This document shows, in pieces, positions 1 through 8,332 of a stretch of DNA of 42,768 nucleotides. The notes beneath the pieces are model-generated. The model was not told the DNA's origin. It made no database searches and was given only the letters and a program-made list of their open reading frames with translations. Position numbers and translations under genes: made by a program. The DNA comes from JADJMO01 sp016794445 (GTDB taxonomy: Bacteria > Myxococcota_A > Polyangia > Polyangiales > JADJMO01), in NCBI GenBank assembly GCA_016794445.1, contig JAEUKC010000104.1, positions 1 through 42,768 on the forward strand, written 5' to 3'. The stretch's first letter is position 1. Each line of letters begins with the position of its first letter.

Positions 1-3
1 GCC

Positions 4-912
4 TCAGTTCTTGCGGATGGCCTTGTAGGCGCTGCTCGCGGTGCGGAGGTTGTGGACGATGCCGTACGAGCAGCCCTTGGCCTCGTACGCCCACATCGAG
101 CCCCAGCCGTCGCCGCTCTCGTAGAGGAAGATGTGACCGGCGCCGCCCGAGTTGTAGACGAGCGCGTCGCCCTTCGCGACGCTGCCGCGCGAGACCGTGC
201 GCCAGAGACTCGTGTCCGCGACGAAGTTGCCGGTCGAGTACGGGTGCTGGTCGACCGTGACGTCCGAGTTCGAGGAGGGCACGCGCCAGATCTTGCCGAC
301 GTAGCCGGAGCAGTCCGCGCCGTAGCTGCCGGAGTGCGAGCAGCTCGGGCAGGAGCCGGAGCACGAACCCGCGGGGGTGGAGCCGCCCGGGCCGGCCATC
401 GACCAGCGGCCGTGACCCCACCAGTACGAGAAGCCGACGCCGGCCTTCGCGCGGGTGATGAAGTCGGTCGAGTCGGGGCTGCCACCGGAGCCGCCGCCCG
501 AGCCACCCGAGGACCCACCTGAAGACGAGGTCGGATCGAGGTAGACGCCGAAGCTCCAGCCCGTCGTGCCGGCGAACTTGATGTTGTACCAGCCGCTCTT
601 CGGCGTGGCGGAGACCACCGTCACCTTCGAGCCCTTGGGGATGACGAGGAGGATCTTCGCCGACGTCGAGGCGCTGCTGCGGAGGTTGAGGGCCGCGTTG
701 GTCTTGAGGGTCTGGCCGACGGCGACCGTGCCGACGACGCTCTCGGCGCCGCGACCGTCCGTGCCGTCGTCCTCCTCGGCGCCCACGAGCTCCGTGCTCT
801 CGCCGTCGCCGTCGGCGGCGCGCTCCACCGAGCAGCCCGCGCCGAGCGAGAGCATCGCGACGACGCCACAGGGGAGAGCGAGGCGAGCGAGGGAGCGGAG
901 GAGATCCGACAT
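4..912 (-). CDS. SH3b / NlpC-P60-like lipoprotein
   Basis: 302 aa predicted cell-envelope hydrolase. A lipoprotein signal ends at Cys27 (LGAGC). An acidic linker follows, then a bacterial SH3-like domain at about 65-127 (NLRSS, GWYNIKF and GTTGWS motifs), a Gly/Ser linker, and a C-terminal NlpC/P60- or CHAP-type domain. Cys201 in GADCSGYV and His260 in GAGHIFLYE are the expected thiol-peptidase pair. Such proteins usually cleave peptidoglycan peptides, and the SH3 part binds the wall. The insert at 184-193 holds extra cysteines (SCSGSCPSC), which is unusual and may form disulfides. I chose the ATG at 912 because a GAGGAG ribosome site lies just upstream and a signal peptide begins there. The substrate is not established. 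Confidence 0.8.
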   Translation of the reverse strand: MSDLLRSLARLALPCGVVAMLSLGAGCSVERAADGDGESTELVGAEEDDGTDGRGAESVVGTVAVGQTLKTNAALNLRSSASTSAKILLVIPKGSKVTVVSATPKSGWYNIKFAGTTGWSFGVYLDPTSSSGGSSGGSGGGSGGSPDSTDFITRAKAGVGFSYWWGHGRWSMAGPGGSTPAGSCSGSCPSCSHSGSYGADCSGYVGKIWRVPSSNSDVTVDQHPYSTGNFVADTSLWRTVSRGSVAKGDALVYNSGGAGHIFLYESGDGWGSMWAYEAKGCSYGIVHNLRTASSAYKAIRKN

Positions 913-1133
913 GCCCGTCTCCTCAGCGAATCGCGTGCCACGCCGAGACGCGCAGCGATGATGGAAAACGCGCACCGTGACAGCGATCTCGATCGCACGC
1001 ACGTGACACCGAGCGTCCACTCGTCATCCAGCTCGGACAGAAGGGAAAGGTAGGAGATGTGGTTTCATGCGGGAAAAACGCCTCATTTCGGAGCACGCTG
1101 CGAGGTTCGGATCGTGCTTCGATCGGCGCCCGC

Positions 1134-2243
1134 ATGGATCGTCGCTGGATCTTCGCCGCCCTCGTCCTCGGTGCCCTCGGGCTCGCGGCGTGGCTCGCGC
1201 GCGCGCCGTCGGTCGCTCCGCTGCAGCCAGGTGCCGTTGCCTCGAGCGCGACCGCGAAGCCGACTGCGGCGAGCGTCGACGACAGCTCGTCACCGGTCGT
1301 CGCAGCGTCCACGAGCGGCAGCGCGAACGCGCCGTCCAACACGAACAAGACCAAGGAGGTCGCCTCGTTCGCGTGGGGCAGCGGCAAGGGCGAGCTCGGA
1401 CGCATCGAGCGCAAGGAGGGCAACGCCGAGGGGCCGATGAGCCTCGTCGTCGACAAGGACGGCACCACGTGGGTGCTCGATCAGGTCAACGGTCGACTCG
1501 TCCGCGTCGACAAGAACGGCAAGCCGCTCGAGCCCATCCCGCTCTCGCTCAAGGCACCGCAGGATCTCGCCATCGGCAAGGACGGCACGGTGGCCGTGCT
1601 CGATCGCCTCGTCGACAAGCAGGTCGCGCTCTACGGCCCCGACGGCAAGCCGGTGGGCTCGTTGACCCTCGAGGGCAAGGGCATCGAGGAGGGCGGCGGC
1701 GTGAGTGGCGTGTTCGTCGACGGCAAGAAGGTCTACGTCGAGCGCGAGCACGAGACGGTGCTCCGCCTCGGCGGCACCGACGGCAAGGCCGACCCGACGC
1801 GCGACGAGGTGCCCGGCCGCCCGACCCGCGACGGCTCGTCGTGGATCCGCGCGTGGATGGGGGAGGTCCCCGGCCAGCGGATCTTCGTCGCCGCGCGCGC
1901 GCGCGACACCGAGGCCAACCGCTTCACCCGCCAGATCAACGCCACCATGGTGCTCACCGGCATCGTGCTCCTCGACACCGATCTCGCCGGCACCATCTAC
2001 GTCGGCACCCTCGGCAGCGCGGTCGACGACAAGGGCCAGACCACCGGCGAGCCGCAGATCCTCCTCTACTGCCTCGAGCCGCTCCACGGCGCGGTGATCG
2101 GCACCACGAGCGCCCCCGCGAGCCTCGATCCGCACGAGACGTTCCGCGAGCTCGCCGTCGCCGACGAGGGCGGCGTCCTCTACCTGCACCGCGACGCCAA
2201 GGGTGGGAAGCTCCTGCGCCTCGACTGTCGTCCGACTCCGTGA
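1134..2243 (+). CDS. Membrane-anchored beta-propeller (NHL-like) protein
   Basis: 369 aa. The N-terminus (about residues 2-22) is a single hydrophobic signal-anchor, followed by a low-complexity Ala/Ser/Thr linker to about residue 75. The rest has repeating short strands of the type VVDKDGTTWVLDQVNGRLVRVDKNGK and DLAIGKDGTVAVLDR, which resemble NHL/six-bladed beta-propeller blades. Such domains usually mediate protein contacts outside the cytoplasm; no catalytic motif is visible. It lies on the same strand, 47 bp before the fibro-slime lipoprotein gene, so co-transcription is possible. An in-frame start 75 bp upstream would add 25 residues ahead of the membrane segment, so I preferred the ATG at 1134. 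The exact function is unknown. Confidence 0.7.
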   Translation: MDRRWIFAALVLGALGLAAWLARAPSVAPLQPGAVASSATAKPTAASVDDSSSPVVAASTSGSANAPSNTNKTKEVASFAWGSGKGELGRIERKEGNAEGPMSLVVDKDGTTWVLDQVNGRLVRVDKNGKPLEPIPLSLKAPQDLAIGKDGTVAVLDRLVDKQVALYGPDGKPVGSLTLEGKGIEEGGGVSGVFVDGKKVYVEREHETVLRLGGTDGKADPTRDEVPGRPTRDGSSWIRAWMGEVPGQRIFVAARARDTEANRFTRQINATMVLTGIVLLDTDLAGTIYVGTLGSAVDDKGQTTGEPQILLYCLEPLHGAVIGTTSAPASLDPHETFRELAVADEGGVLYLHRDAKGGKLLRLDCRPTP

Positions 2244-2290
2244 TCGGGCACATGGCGTGCAAGATCCCTGACTGGAGGTACGCTGCCGTC

Positions 2291-3097
2291 ATGCGCCGAA
2301 CGATCCTTCTCCTCCCCCTCCTGCTCGTCGCCTGCGGTGGGGGCTCCATCGACGGCGATCGCCTCGGCGACGTGGACGGGGGCATCAGCTTCGACGGCGG
2401 CACGGACACCGGCTCGGGCGGCCTCGACGCGCCGACCGGCGACGGCGCGGGCACCGGCGACACCGGCAACAAGTGCGACAAGACCCTCACGGGCATCCTC
2501 CGCGACTTCAAGGACGATCACCCCGACTTCGAGAAGGAGCTCGGCGACGATCCGGGCATCGTCGAGAAGTCGCTCGGGCCCGACGGCAAGCCGGTCTACG
2601 CCGGCGGCACCGGCACCAAGACCACCCACGGCAAGGCGCCGTTCGACCAGTGGTTTCGCGACACCGCCGGCGTGAACGTCGCCTCGTCGTTCCCCATCAC
2701 GATGACGCCGGGCGCGGGCGGCGTGTTCACCTTCAGCAGCAGCGCCTTCTTCCCGCTCGACGGCAAGGGGTTCGGCAACCAGGGCCGCGACCACAACTTC
2801 CACTTCACCTACGAGCTGCGCACCACGTTCCTCTACAAGGGCGGCGAGACGTTCAAGTTCACCGGTGACGACGACCTCTTCACCTTCATCAACGGCAAGC
2901 TCGTCATCGACCTCGGTGGCGTGCACGGCGCGCAGGACGCCGAGGTGAACCTCGACGCCCGGGCGACCGAGCTCGGGATCGAGAAGGGCAAGGTCTACCC
3001 GCTCGACTTCTTCTTCGCCGAGCGGCACACGAGCGAGTCCAACTTCCGCATCGACACCACCCTGAACTTCGTGGACTGCGGCACTGGAATAAAGTGA
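2291..3097 (+). CDS. Fibro-slime domain lipoprotein
   Basis: 268 aa. A short signal peptide with lipobox LLVAC (Cys15) is followed by an Asp/Gly-rich linker to about residue 60. The remainder matches the fibro-slime/PA14-like fold: ILRDFKDDHPDFE, GGTGTKTTHGKAPFDQWFRDT, then FTGDDDLFTFINGKLVIDLGGVHGAQ and LDFFFAERHTSESNFRIDTTL. The GDDDLF...INGKLVIDLGG block is the Ca2+/carbohydrate-binding core of these domains. The family is known from extracellular proteins of slime moulds, myxobacteria and Fibrobacter. It is probably exported to the outer surface and involved in adhesion or matrix. A GGAGG ribosome site lies about 10 bases before the ATG at 2291. Confidence 0.85.
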   Translation: MRRTILLLPLLLVACGGGSIDGDRLGDVDGGISFDGGTDTGSGGLDAPTGDGAGTGDTGNKCDKTLTGILRDFKDDHPDFEKELGDDPGIVEKSLGPDGKPVYAGGTGTKTTHGKAPFDQWFRDTAGVNVASSFPITMTPGAGGVFTFSSSAFFPLDGKGFGNQGRDHNFHFTYELRTTFLYKGGETFKFTGDDDLFTFINGKLVIDLGGVHGAQDAEVNLDARATELGIEKGKVYPLDFFFAERHTSESNFRIDTTLNFVDCGTGIK

Positions 3098-3102
3098 ACG
3101 GA

Positions 3103-3116
3103 GCGCTCGAGAGCGC
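3103..3116. terminator. Short hairpin after fibro-slime gene
   Basis: GCGCT and AGCGC arms flank a CGAG tetraloop just after the stop at 3097. There is no T-run, so it is at best a weak or factor-dependent terminator or mRNA 3' stabiliser. Confidence 0.3.
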
Positions 3117-3157
3117 CACCCCCTCCGCCGAGCGCACCACGGTGCTACTGCACGCCC

Positions 3158-4852
3158 ATGCGCAGCTTCGCGTCGATGGCGTCCCTGGTCCGGCAGCACG
3201 AGGTCGGTCGGCGGGCCTCCATCGAGACCCCCTTCGGCCGCCGCCTCATCTGCTACGCCGACCTCACCGCCACGGGCCGCTACCTGCACTTCGTCGAGGC
3301 CTGGATGCGCCGCGTGCGGCCGTTCTACGCGAACACGCACACCGCCGTGAGCTCCACGGGGCGCATCATGACCGAGCTCCGCGAGGAGGCGCGCCGCGTC
3401 GTCCGGCGCTCCGTGAACGCCTCCGCGGACGACGTCCTCGTGTTCTGCGGCTCCGGCGCCACCGCCGCGATCCACAAGCTCGTCGGCCTCCTCGGCGTCC
3501 GCGTCCCCGACCCGCTCGAACGTGCCTACCAGCTCTCGGCCAAGGTGCCCGCCGCCGAGCGCCCGATCGTCCTCGTCGGCCCCTACGAGCACCACTCCAA
3601 CGAGCTGCCCTGGCTCGAGTCCATCGCCGACGTCGTCGAGGTGGAGCTCGACCTCGAGGGCCGCATCGACCTCGCCGATCTCGCCGCCAAGGCCGCCGCC
3701 TACGCGAGCCGCCCGCTCCGCATCGGCACGTTCTCGGCGGCGTCGAACGTGACCGGCATCCTCTCCGACGTGAGCGCCGTCGCGCGCGTGCTCCACGCCC
3801 ACGGGTTCTACGCGTTCTTCGACTACGCGGCCGCCGCGCCCTACGTGCCGATCGACATGCACCCCGCGGATCCCGCGGCGCGCCTCGACGCAATCTTCGT
3901 CTCGTCGCACAAGTTCGTCGGCGCGCCGCAGTCGTCGGGGTTCCTCGTCGCGCACCGCGAGCTGTTCCGGAGCCACAAGCCCGAGCGCCCGGGTGGGGGC
4001 ACCGTCGACTACGTGGCAGGGTGCACCCACGACGCCGTCGACTACGTGCACAAGCTCGACGAGCGCGAGGAGGGTGGCACGCCCGACATCATGGGGGACA
4101 TCCGCGCGGGCGTGGCGTTCCTGGTCAAGGAGATGGCCGACCCCGCGGCGATCCGCGCCCACGAGACCGAGCTCGCCGCCCGCGCCTGCGCGCGCCTCGC
4201 CCGGCACCCGAAGATCCGGGTGCTCGGGCCGCTCGATCTGCCGCGCCTCGCCATCGTGTCGTTCGAGATCGATCGCCTCCACTACGACCTCGTGAGCGCC
4301 CTGCTCGACCACCTGTTCGGGATCCAGAACCGCGCGGGGTGTAGCTGCGCCGGGCCCTACGGGCACCGGCTCCTCGGCATCGACCGGGCGCGCTCCGAGC
4401 AGTTCCGGGCGCAGATCGCGCAGGGATGGAACGGCCTCAAGCCGGGCTGGGTGCGCCTGTCGATCCCCTGGTACGTCGACGAGGCAGACTTCGAGTTCCT
4501 CATGCGCGCCGTCGAGTTCGTCGCCGACCACGGGCGCGCGTTCGCCCCCGCGTACGAGCTGGGCCTGCGCGACGGCGTGTGGCGTCACCGCGCGCGCCCG
4601 CGGCCCGATCTGCCGCCGATCGAGCTCACGGTCGAGGCGCTCGAGGAGGCGGCCCAGAGCTTCGCCGCTGGCGACCACGAGCAGCCGCTCTCCGACAGCC
4701 AGCTGGCCAAGGAGCGGGCGCGCTACTTCGACGAGGCGCGCGCGGCCGTCGCGACCCTCGAGAGCGAGCCGCACGCTCCCGTGTGGAACCCGAGCACGGG
4801 GAAGCCCGAGCTAGACGCCCTTGTGTGGTTCGACTGGGTCCACGCCCGCTGA
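3158..4852 (+). CDS. Class V aminotransferase (cysteine desulfurase-like)
   Basis: 564 aa, longer than the roughly 400 aa of NifS/SufS enzymes. PLP fold-type I features are visible: GSGATAAIH at the cofactor phosphate site, HHSNELPW, FFDYAAAAPYVPID (the PLP-binding Asp) and SSHKFVGAPQSSG, where Lys252 is the expected Schiff-base lysine. The REEGGTPDIMG motif is typical of the family. NRAGCSCAGPYGH (Cys395, Cys397) lies where SufS has its catalytic Cys loop. That leaves cysteine desulfurase or selenocysteine lyase chemistry open, but no Suf/Isc genes are nearby. About 140 residues after this loop form an acidic C-terminal extension. The gene is convergent with the MglA-like gene, whose stop is only 9 bp away. 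The substrate is uncertain. Confidence 0.8.
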   Translation: MRSFASMASLVRQHEVGRRASIETPFGRRLICYADLTATGRYLHFVEAWMRRVRPFYANTHTAVSSTGRIMTELREEARRVVRRSVNASADDVLVFCGSGATAAIHKLVGLLGVRVPDPLERAYQLSAKVPAAERPIVLVGPYEHHSNELPWLESIADVVEVELDLEGRIDLADLAAKAAAYASRPLRIGTFSAASNVTGILSDVSAVARVLHAHGFYAFFDYAAAAPYVPIDMHPADPAARLDAIFVSSHKFVGAPQSSGFLVAHRELFRSHKPERPGGGTVDYVAGCTHDAVDYVHKLDEREEGGTPDIMGDIRAGVAFLVKEMADPAAIRAHETELAARACARLARHPKIRVLGPLDLPRLAIVSFEIDRLHYDLVSALLDHLFGIQNRAGCSCAGPYGHRLLGIDRARSEQFRAQIAQGWNGLKPGWVRLSIPWYVDEADFEFLMRAVEFVADHGRAFAPAYELGLRDGVWRHRARPRPDLPPIELTVEALEEAAQSFAAGDHEQPLSDSQLAKERARYFDEARAAVATLESEPHAPVWNPSTGKPELDALVWFDWVHAR

Positions 4853-4861
4853 GGCAGACGG

Positions 4862-6268
4862 TCAGAGCGGCGGCGGCGCGATGCTCGAGGGCGGCAGCGG
4901 CGGCGTGGAGTCGGGCGCGGCGAACGGCTCGCGCGGCGGCGGGGCGCTCGCGCCGTTGGACGCGCGGACGGTCTCCCAGTGGGTCAGCGCCGCGCGCACC
5001 TCGAGCACGAAGGCGTAGGCCTCGAGCGCGTCGCGCGGACCCACCCCACCCCGCTGACGGGCGCGGCGGACCAGCGAGCGGAACGAGAGGAAGCGGCGAC
5101 CGTCGATGCCGACCAGCAGCGGCAACGCGGGATCGAGCGGCCCACACCCGACGAGGGCGGCGACCGGCGCCAGCATGCGCACGAGCGCCGTGTCGCACGC
5201 CGAGAGCGCCTCGGTGTGGGCCCCGTGCGCGAGCGCGGCCTCGATCTCGTGCACGGCGGGGCGCTCGACCGGCGAGAACAGCGTCGCGAAGCTGAGGCCC
5301 GCGCGCGGCGCGAGGGTGAGCGGGGCGGCCCGGGAGCCCACGGTCCGCGGACCGACCTCGGCCGGCGATTCGGCGTCCCACCGGGTGCCGGCGACGCTCT
5401 CGACCTCGTCGGCGACCTCGGGAGACTGCGCCGCGCGCCGCGCGTTCTCCTCGATGCGATCGAGGTCGGCGAGGAACGTGCCCTCACCACCGGCCTTGGC
5501 CGAGGTGAGCACCTCGTCGGCCTCCCCCGGCGCGTGGGGCGGCGCGCCCTTGGCGCTCGTGACCACCGCTTCGTCCTCGGGGGCCTGCGCTCGAACGGGC
5601 GGCGGCGCGGGGGTGCGCACCTCGACGCTCGGGCTCTCGTCCATCGAGAACCCCGCGGGCGGCGTGGGGCGCGAGGGCACGGGGAGCTGCGCCTCGTACG
5701 CCACGAGCACCCGCCTCGTGATCTCCTCGAGCGTCGCGAGCGTGCCGTCGCCGCGCGTGGCCACCGTGCCGAACACCGGCGCGCCGTGGCGGTTGAGCGC
5801 GCGCTCGAGCTCCTCGAGGGTCAGCAGATCGGCGAGGTCGCGCTTGTTGAACGCGAAGGCGTGCGGCAACGAGGCGAGGTCGCGCCCGTGCTCGCTGAGG
5901 TTCTCGCGCAGGTTCTCGAGCGACTCGAGGTTCGCGTCGAGCCGCTCCGCCTGCGAGTCGGCGACGAACACGATGCCGTCGGCGCCGGACAGCACGAGGC
6001 GCCGGGTCGCGTTGAAGTAGACCTGCCCTGGCACCGTGAACAGCTGCAGGCGCACCGCGAGGCCGCGGATCGGCGGCAGGCGAAGCGGCAAGAAGTCGAA
6101 GTAGAGCGTGCGATCGACGGGCGTCGCGAGCGACACGAGCTTGCCGCGGCGCTCGGGCGGGGAAGCCTCGTGCAGCGACTGGAGCGTGGTCGTCTTCCCG
6201 CCGAGCCCGGGCCCGTAGTAGACGATCTTGAGCACCAGCTCCCGCGATGCCGTGTTGAGCGACGCCAC
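4862..6268 (-). CDS. MglA-like GTPase with long C-terminal extension
   Basis: 468 aa. Residues 1-195 closely resemble MglA, the Ras-like polarity switch of Myxococcus xanthus. The G1 loop GPGLGGKTT spans 19-27, DRTLYFDFLP lies at 52-61, the G3 motif TVPGQ at 78-82, VADSQAERLDANLESLENLR at 102-121, and NKRD (G4) at 141-144. MglA itself is about 195 aa. Here about 270 more residues follow: a Pro/Glu-rich linker and then a region with some helical potential and a Pro-rich end. MglA-type GTPases control polarity of motility complexes, usually with an MglB-type GAP. No MglB (roadblock) gene is visible here. The start is a GTG at 6268 with a weak ribosome site. It lies 68 bp after the Pro-rich protein gene, probably in the same transcript. 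Confidence 0.85.
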   Translation of the reverse strand: MASLNTASRELVLKIVYYGPGLGGKTTTLQSLHEASPPERRGKLVSLATPVDRTLYFDFLPLRLPPIRGLAVRLQLFTVPGQVYFNATRRLVLSGADGIVFVADSQAERLDANLESLENLRENLSEHGRDLASLPHAFAFNKRDLADLLTLEELERALNRHGAPVFGTVATRGDGTLATLEEITRRVLVAYEAQLPVPSRPTPPAGFSMDESPSVEVRTPAPPPVRAQAPEDEAVVTSAKGAPPHAPGEADEVLTSAKAGGEGTFLADLDRIEENARRAAQSPEVADEVESVAGTRWDAESPAEVGPRTVGSRAAPLTLAPRAGLSFATLFSPVERPAVHEIEAALAHGAHTEALSACDTALVRMLAPVAALVGCGPLDPALPLLVGIDGRRFLSFRSLVRRARQRGGVGPRDALEAYAFVLEVRAALTHWETVRASNGASAPPPREPFAAPDSTPPLPPSSIAPPPL

Positions 6269-6336
6269 GGTGGAAGCATACGCGGTGCGCTCGTTGGCAG
6301 GGAAGATCCTCCGCCGTCGCTACGGCGACACGGGCC

Positions 6337-6831
6337 TCACTTGCCGGGGCGCGGCACCCCCGGACGAGAGACGTCGTCGATGGTGAAGTCGCCCGTCTCG
6401 AGCATCTCGACCTCTTCGCCGTGGTCGCTCTCGAGGGCGAAATCGCCCGTGGCCAGGGCCGAGTACTCCTCGTCGGGGCCCTTCTTGCCGGCCGCTTGCT
6501 TCGCGCGCTCGACCTTGGGCACTGCGCGAGGCGCGAGGCCACCCGCGGGCGCGGCGCCGGGGCGGGGCGGCACCGAGGCTCGGGGCGGTCCGGCCGCCGG
6601 GCTGGGCGGCTTGCCCTCGCGCACGCTCGCCGGCGTGTCGATGGAGGGAGCCCTGGGCGCCGGTGGGATGCTCGGCACGTGCGCCGCGGCGGCTTCGGGC
6701 GGCGGACGTGAAGGGCGGAACGGCGCGTCGGCAGCCGGCATGCGCGGGCGCGGCGGCGCCTCGGTGTTCGGTCGCGGCAACACACTCGCGCGCGGCGAGG
6801 CACTGGGCTTGTCGTTGGTCCCCACGGGCAC
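6337..6831 (-). CDS. Pro-rich protein with TGDF repeats
   Basis: 164 aa, unrecognised family. Residues 1-105 are low-complexity Pro/Ala/Arg, probably disordered. The C-terminus is acidic with a repeated element: ALATGDFALES and MLETGDFTIDD. These TGDF short linear motifs could be docking peptides. The gene is 68 bp upstream of the MglA-like GTPase gene on the same strand and 61 bp downstream of the DRE-TIM synthase gene. A role as a partner of the GTPase is inferred from neighbourhood only. It has a GTG start and no clear ribosome site. Confidence 0.6.
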   Translation of the reverse strand: MPVGTNDKPSASPRASVLPRPNTEAPPRPRMPAADAPFRPSRPPPEAAAAHVPSIPPAPRAPSIDTPASVREGKPPSPAAGPPRASVPPRPGAAPAGGLAPRAVPKVERAKQAAGKKGPDEEYSALATGDFALESDHGEEVEMLETGDFTIDDVSRPGVPRPGK

Positions 6832-6892
6832 GACGATACCCTAGTGTCGCGCCGCCTGCACCGGCGCCCTCACCTTCGATGCCCCCCCTCGG

Positions 6893-8185
6893 TCAGCTGG
6901 GGGCGTTCACGACCGCGAGGACCTCGTCGTCGGAGAGGATGTGGTCGCTCTGCTTGGCGCGCGCGAGCACGCGGTCGATGAGCTCCTTGCTCGGCTCGAA
7001 CCCGCGGCGCTTGAGCCAGTAGGCCACGTTGCTCGCGCCGCTCATGAAGCCGATGCAGATGTCCTGGCCGCGGCCGAACATCCCCGCCGGCACGCCGCTG
7101 TAGATGCGGTCGGCGAGGTGCGCGTCGCCCTTCTGCTCCGCCTTGATGATCGCCGCCGCGTGCACGCCGGTGCTGGTGCGGAAGGCGTCACGACCGACCA
7201 GCGGGTAGTTGATGGGGATCTGCCAGTGGCACGCGCGCGCCGCCGTCTCGCAGTACTGCACGAGCTTGGTCGTGTCCTGCCCCTCGAGCTCGCCGAGGAG
7301 CTTGAGGTTCATGAGGATCAGCTCCATCTGCGCGTTGCCCACGCGCTCGCCGATGCCGAGGGCGGTGCCGTGCACGCGGTCGGCGCCGAACTCGAGCGCC
7401 CAGATGGCGTTCTCGAGCGCGAAGCCGCGATCGTTGTGGCCGTGCCAGTCGATGCCGATGGTGCCCTTGCTGGAGCCGTCGGGCGCGCCCGCCCCCATCA
7501 CCGGCGACCCATGGCGCAGCCCCATACCGGCGATGACGCTCTTGGTGAACTGCAGCAGGTTGCGCACGCCGTCGGGGGTGGCGTGACCGACCGTGTCCGA
7601 CAGGCAGAGCCGCGTCGCGCCGTGGTCGATGGCGTTCTTGAACAGGGTCGCGAGCACGTCGGGCCGCGAGCGGGTGGTGTCCTCGGTCACGTAGCAGACC
7701 GGCAGCCCCGCCTTCACCGCGACGTCGATCGCCTCGGCGCTGCGGCGCACGAGGGTCTCGACGTCCCACGCCTCGGCGAGCTGGCGGATGGGCGAGCTCC
7801 CGATGAACGTGTACACCTCGAGCGGCATGCCGACCTTCTGCGCGATGTCGATCATCGGCGTGATGTCGGACACCACGGTGCGCCCGGCTACGGCGGGGCG
7901 GATCTTCAGCTTGGCGCGGTCGATCTCCTGGCAGATCGCGACGACGTCGTCGTAGTTGCGCTTGCCCGAGCCGGGCAGGCCGATGTCCGCGACGTGGATG
8001 CCGATCTCGTCCATGAGGTGGATGAGCTCGAGCTTGTCCGCCGTCTTCGGATCGGTGACCGAAGGGTTCTGGATCCCGTCGCGGAGCGTCTCGTCGAAGA
8101 AGGTGACCCCGGTCGCGAGCAGGCGCCCGCGGCGGTTCACGACGTTCCAGTCGAAGATCAGCTCGTCGTCGGAGATCGCGCTCAT
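6893..8185 (-). CDS. DRE-TIM acyltransferase (homocitrate/isopropylmalate synthase-like)
   Basis: 430 aa TIM-barrel enzyme that would condense acetyl-CoA with a 2-oxo acid. The metal-binding signature DETLRDGIQ is at 31-39, HGHND is at 248-252 (two His metal ligands), and GIGERVGNA follows. Only a short region follows the barrel, with no room for the roughly 120-residue LeuA regulatory domain, so leucine feedback of the usual kind is unlikely. Homocitrate synthase, citramalate synthase or Re-citrate synthase are all possible; motifs alone cannot decide. I used the ATG at 8185, which starts MSAISDD; an upstream in-frame start would add 24 atypical residues. No Shine-Dalgarno is visible. A TATACT box 7-12 bases before the ATG could mean a very short leader. 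Confidence 0.75.
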   Translation of the reverse strand: MSAISDDELIFDWNVVNRRGRLLATGVTFFDETLRDGIQNPSVTDPKTADKLELIHLMDEIGIHVADIGLPGSGKRNYDDVVAICQEIDRAKLKIRPAVAGRTVVSDITPMIDIAQKVGMPLEVYTFIGSSPIRQLAEAWDVETLVRRSAEAIDVAVKAGLPVCYVTEDTTRSRPDVLATLFKNAIDHGATRLCLSDTVGHATPDGVRNLLQFTKSVIAGMGLRHGSPVMGAGAPDGSSKGTIGIDWHGHNDRGFALENAIWALEFGADRVHGTALGIGERVGNAQMELILMNLKLLGELEGQDTTKLVQYCETAARACHWQIPINYPLVGRDAFRTSTGVHAAAIIKAEQKGDAHLADRIYSGVPAGMFGRGQDICIGFMSGASNVAYWLKRRGFEPSKELIDRVLARAKQSDHILSDDEVLAVVNAPS

Positions 8186-8269
8186 GGGAGAAGTATAGTC
8201 GGCGTTAGGGCAAGGCTCTTCACACGTAAAGGGTTTGTGCGTCGGCCTCGAATCCAAGGGGGTTCATCA

Positions 8270-8290
8270 CCTCGACGCGGTCCGTCGAGG
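8270..8290. terminator. Perfect 8-bp stem hairpin
   Basis: CCTCGACG and CGTCGAGG arms surround a 5-base loop, between the CPBP protease stop and the DRE-TIM synthase start. It may end or pause the minus-strand transcript coming from the ExbB-ExbD-ExbD cassette. No T-run follows. Confidence 0.4.
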
Positions 8291-8332
8291 GGCCTGCGCG
8301 ATGCGTCGCGGCTCGGCCTTCGCGCCGCGCCG

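Noticed and set aside
2180..4774. A long minus-strand frame opposite the fibro-slime and aminotransferase genes.
   Set aside because: Shadow of the plus-strand genes; composition is low-complexity and no motif is seen.
6893..8185. Naming the gene leuA or nifV.
   Set aside because: Motifs identify the superfamily only, and neighbours do not show a pathway.
8220..8264. A 15-codon reading frame (MNPLGFEADAQTLYV) just before the DRE-TIM synthase on the minus strand, considered as an attenuation leader peptide.
   Set aside because: It has only two Leu codons, no terminator/antiterminator pair was found, and the ribosome site is poorly spaced.
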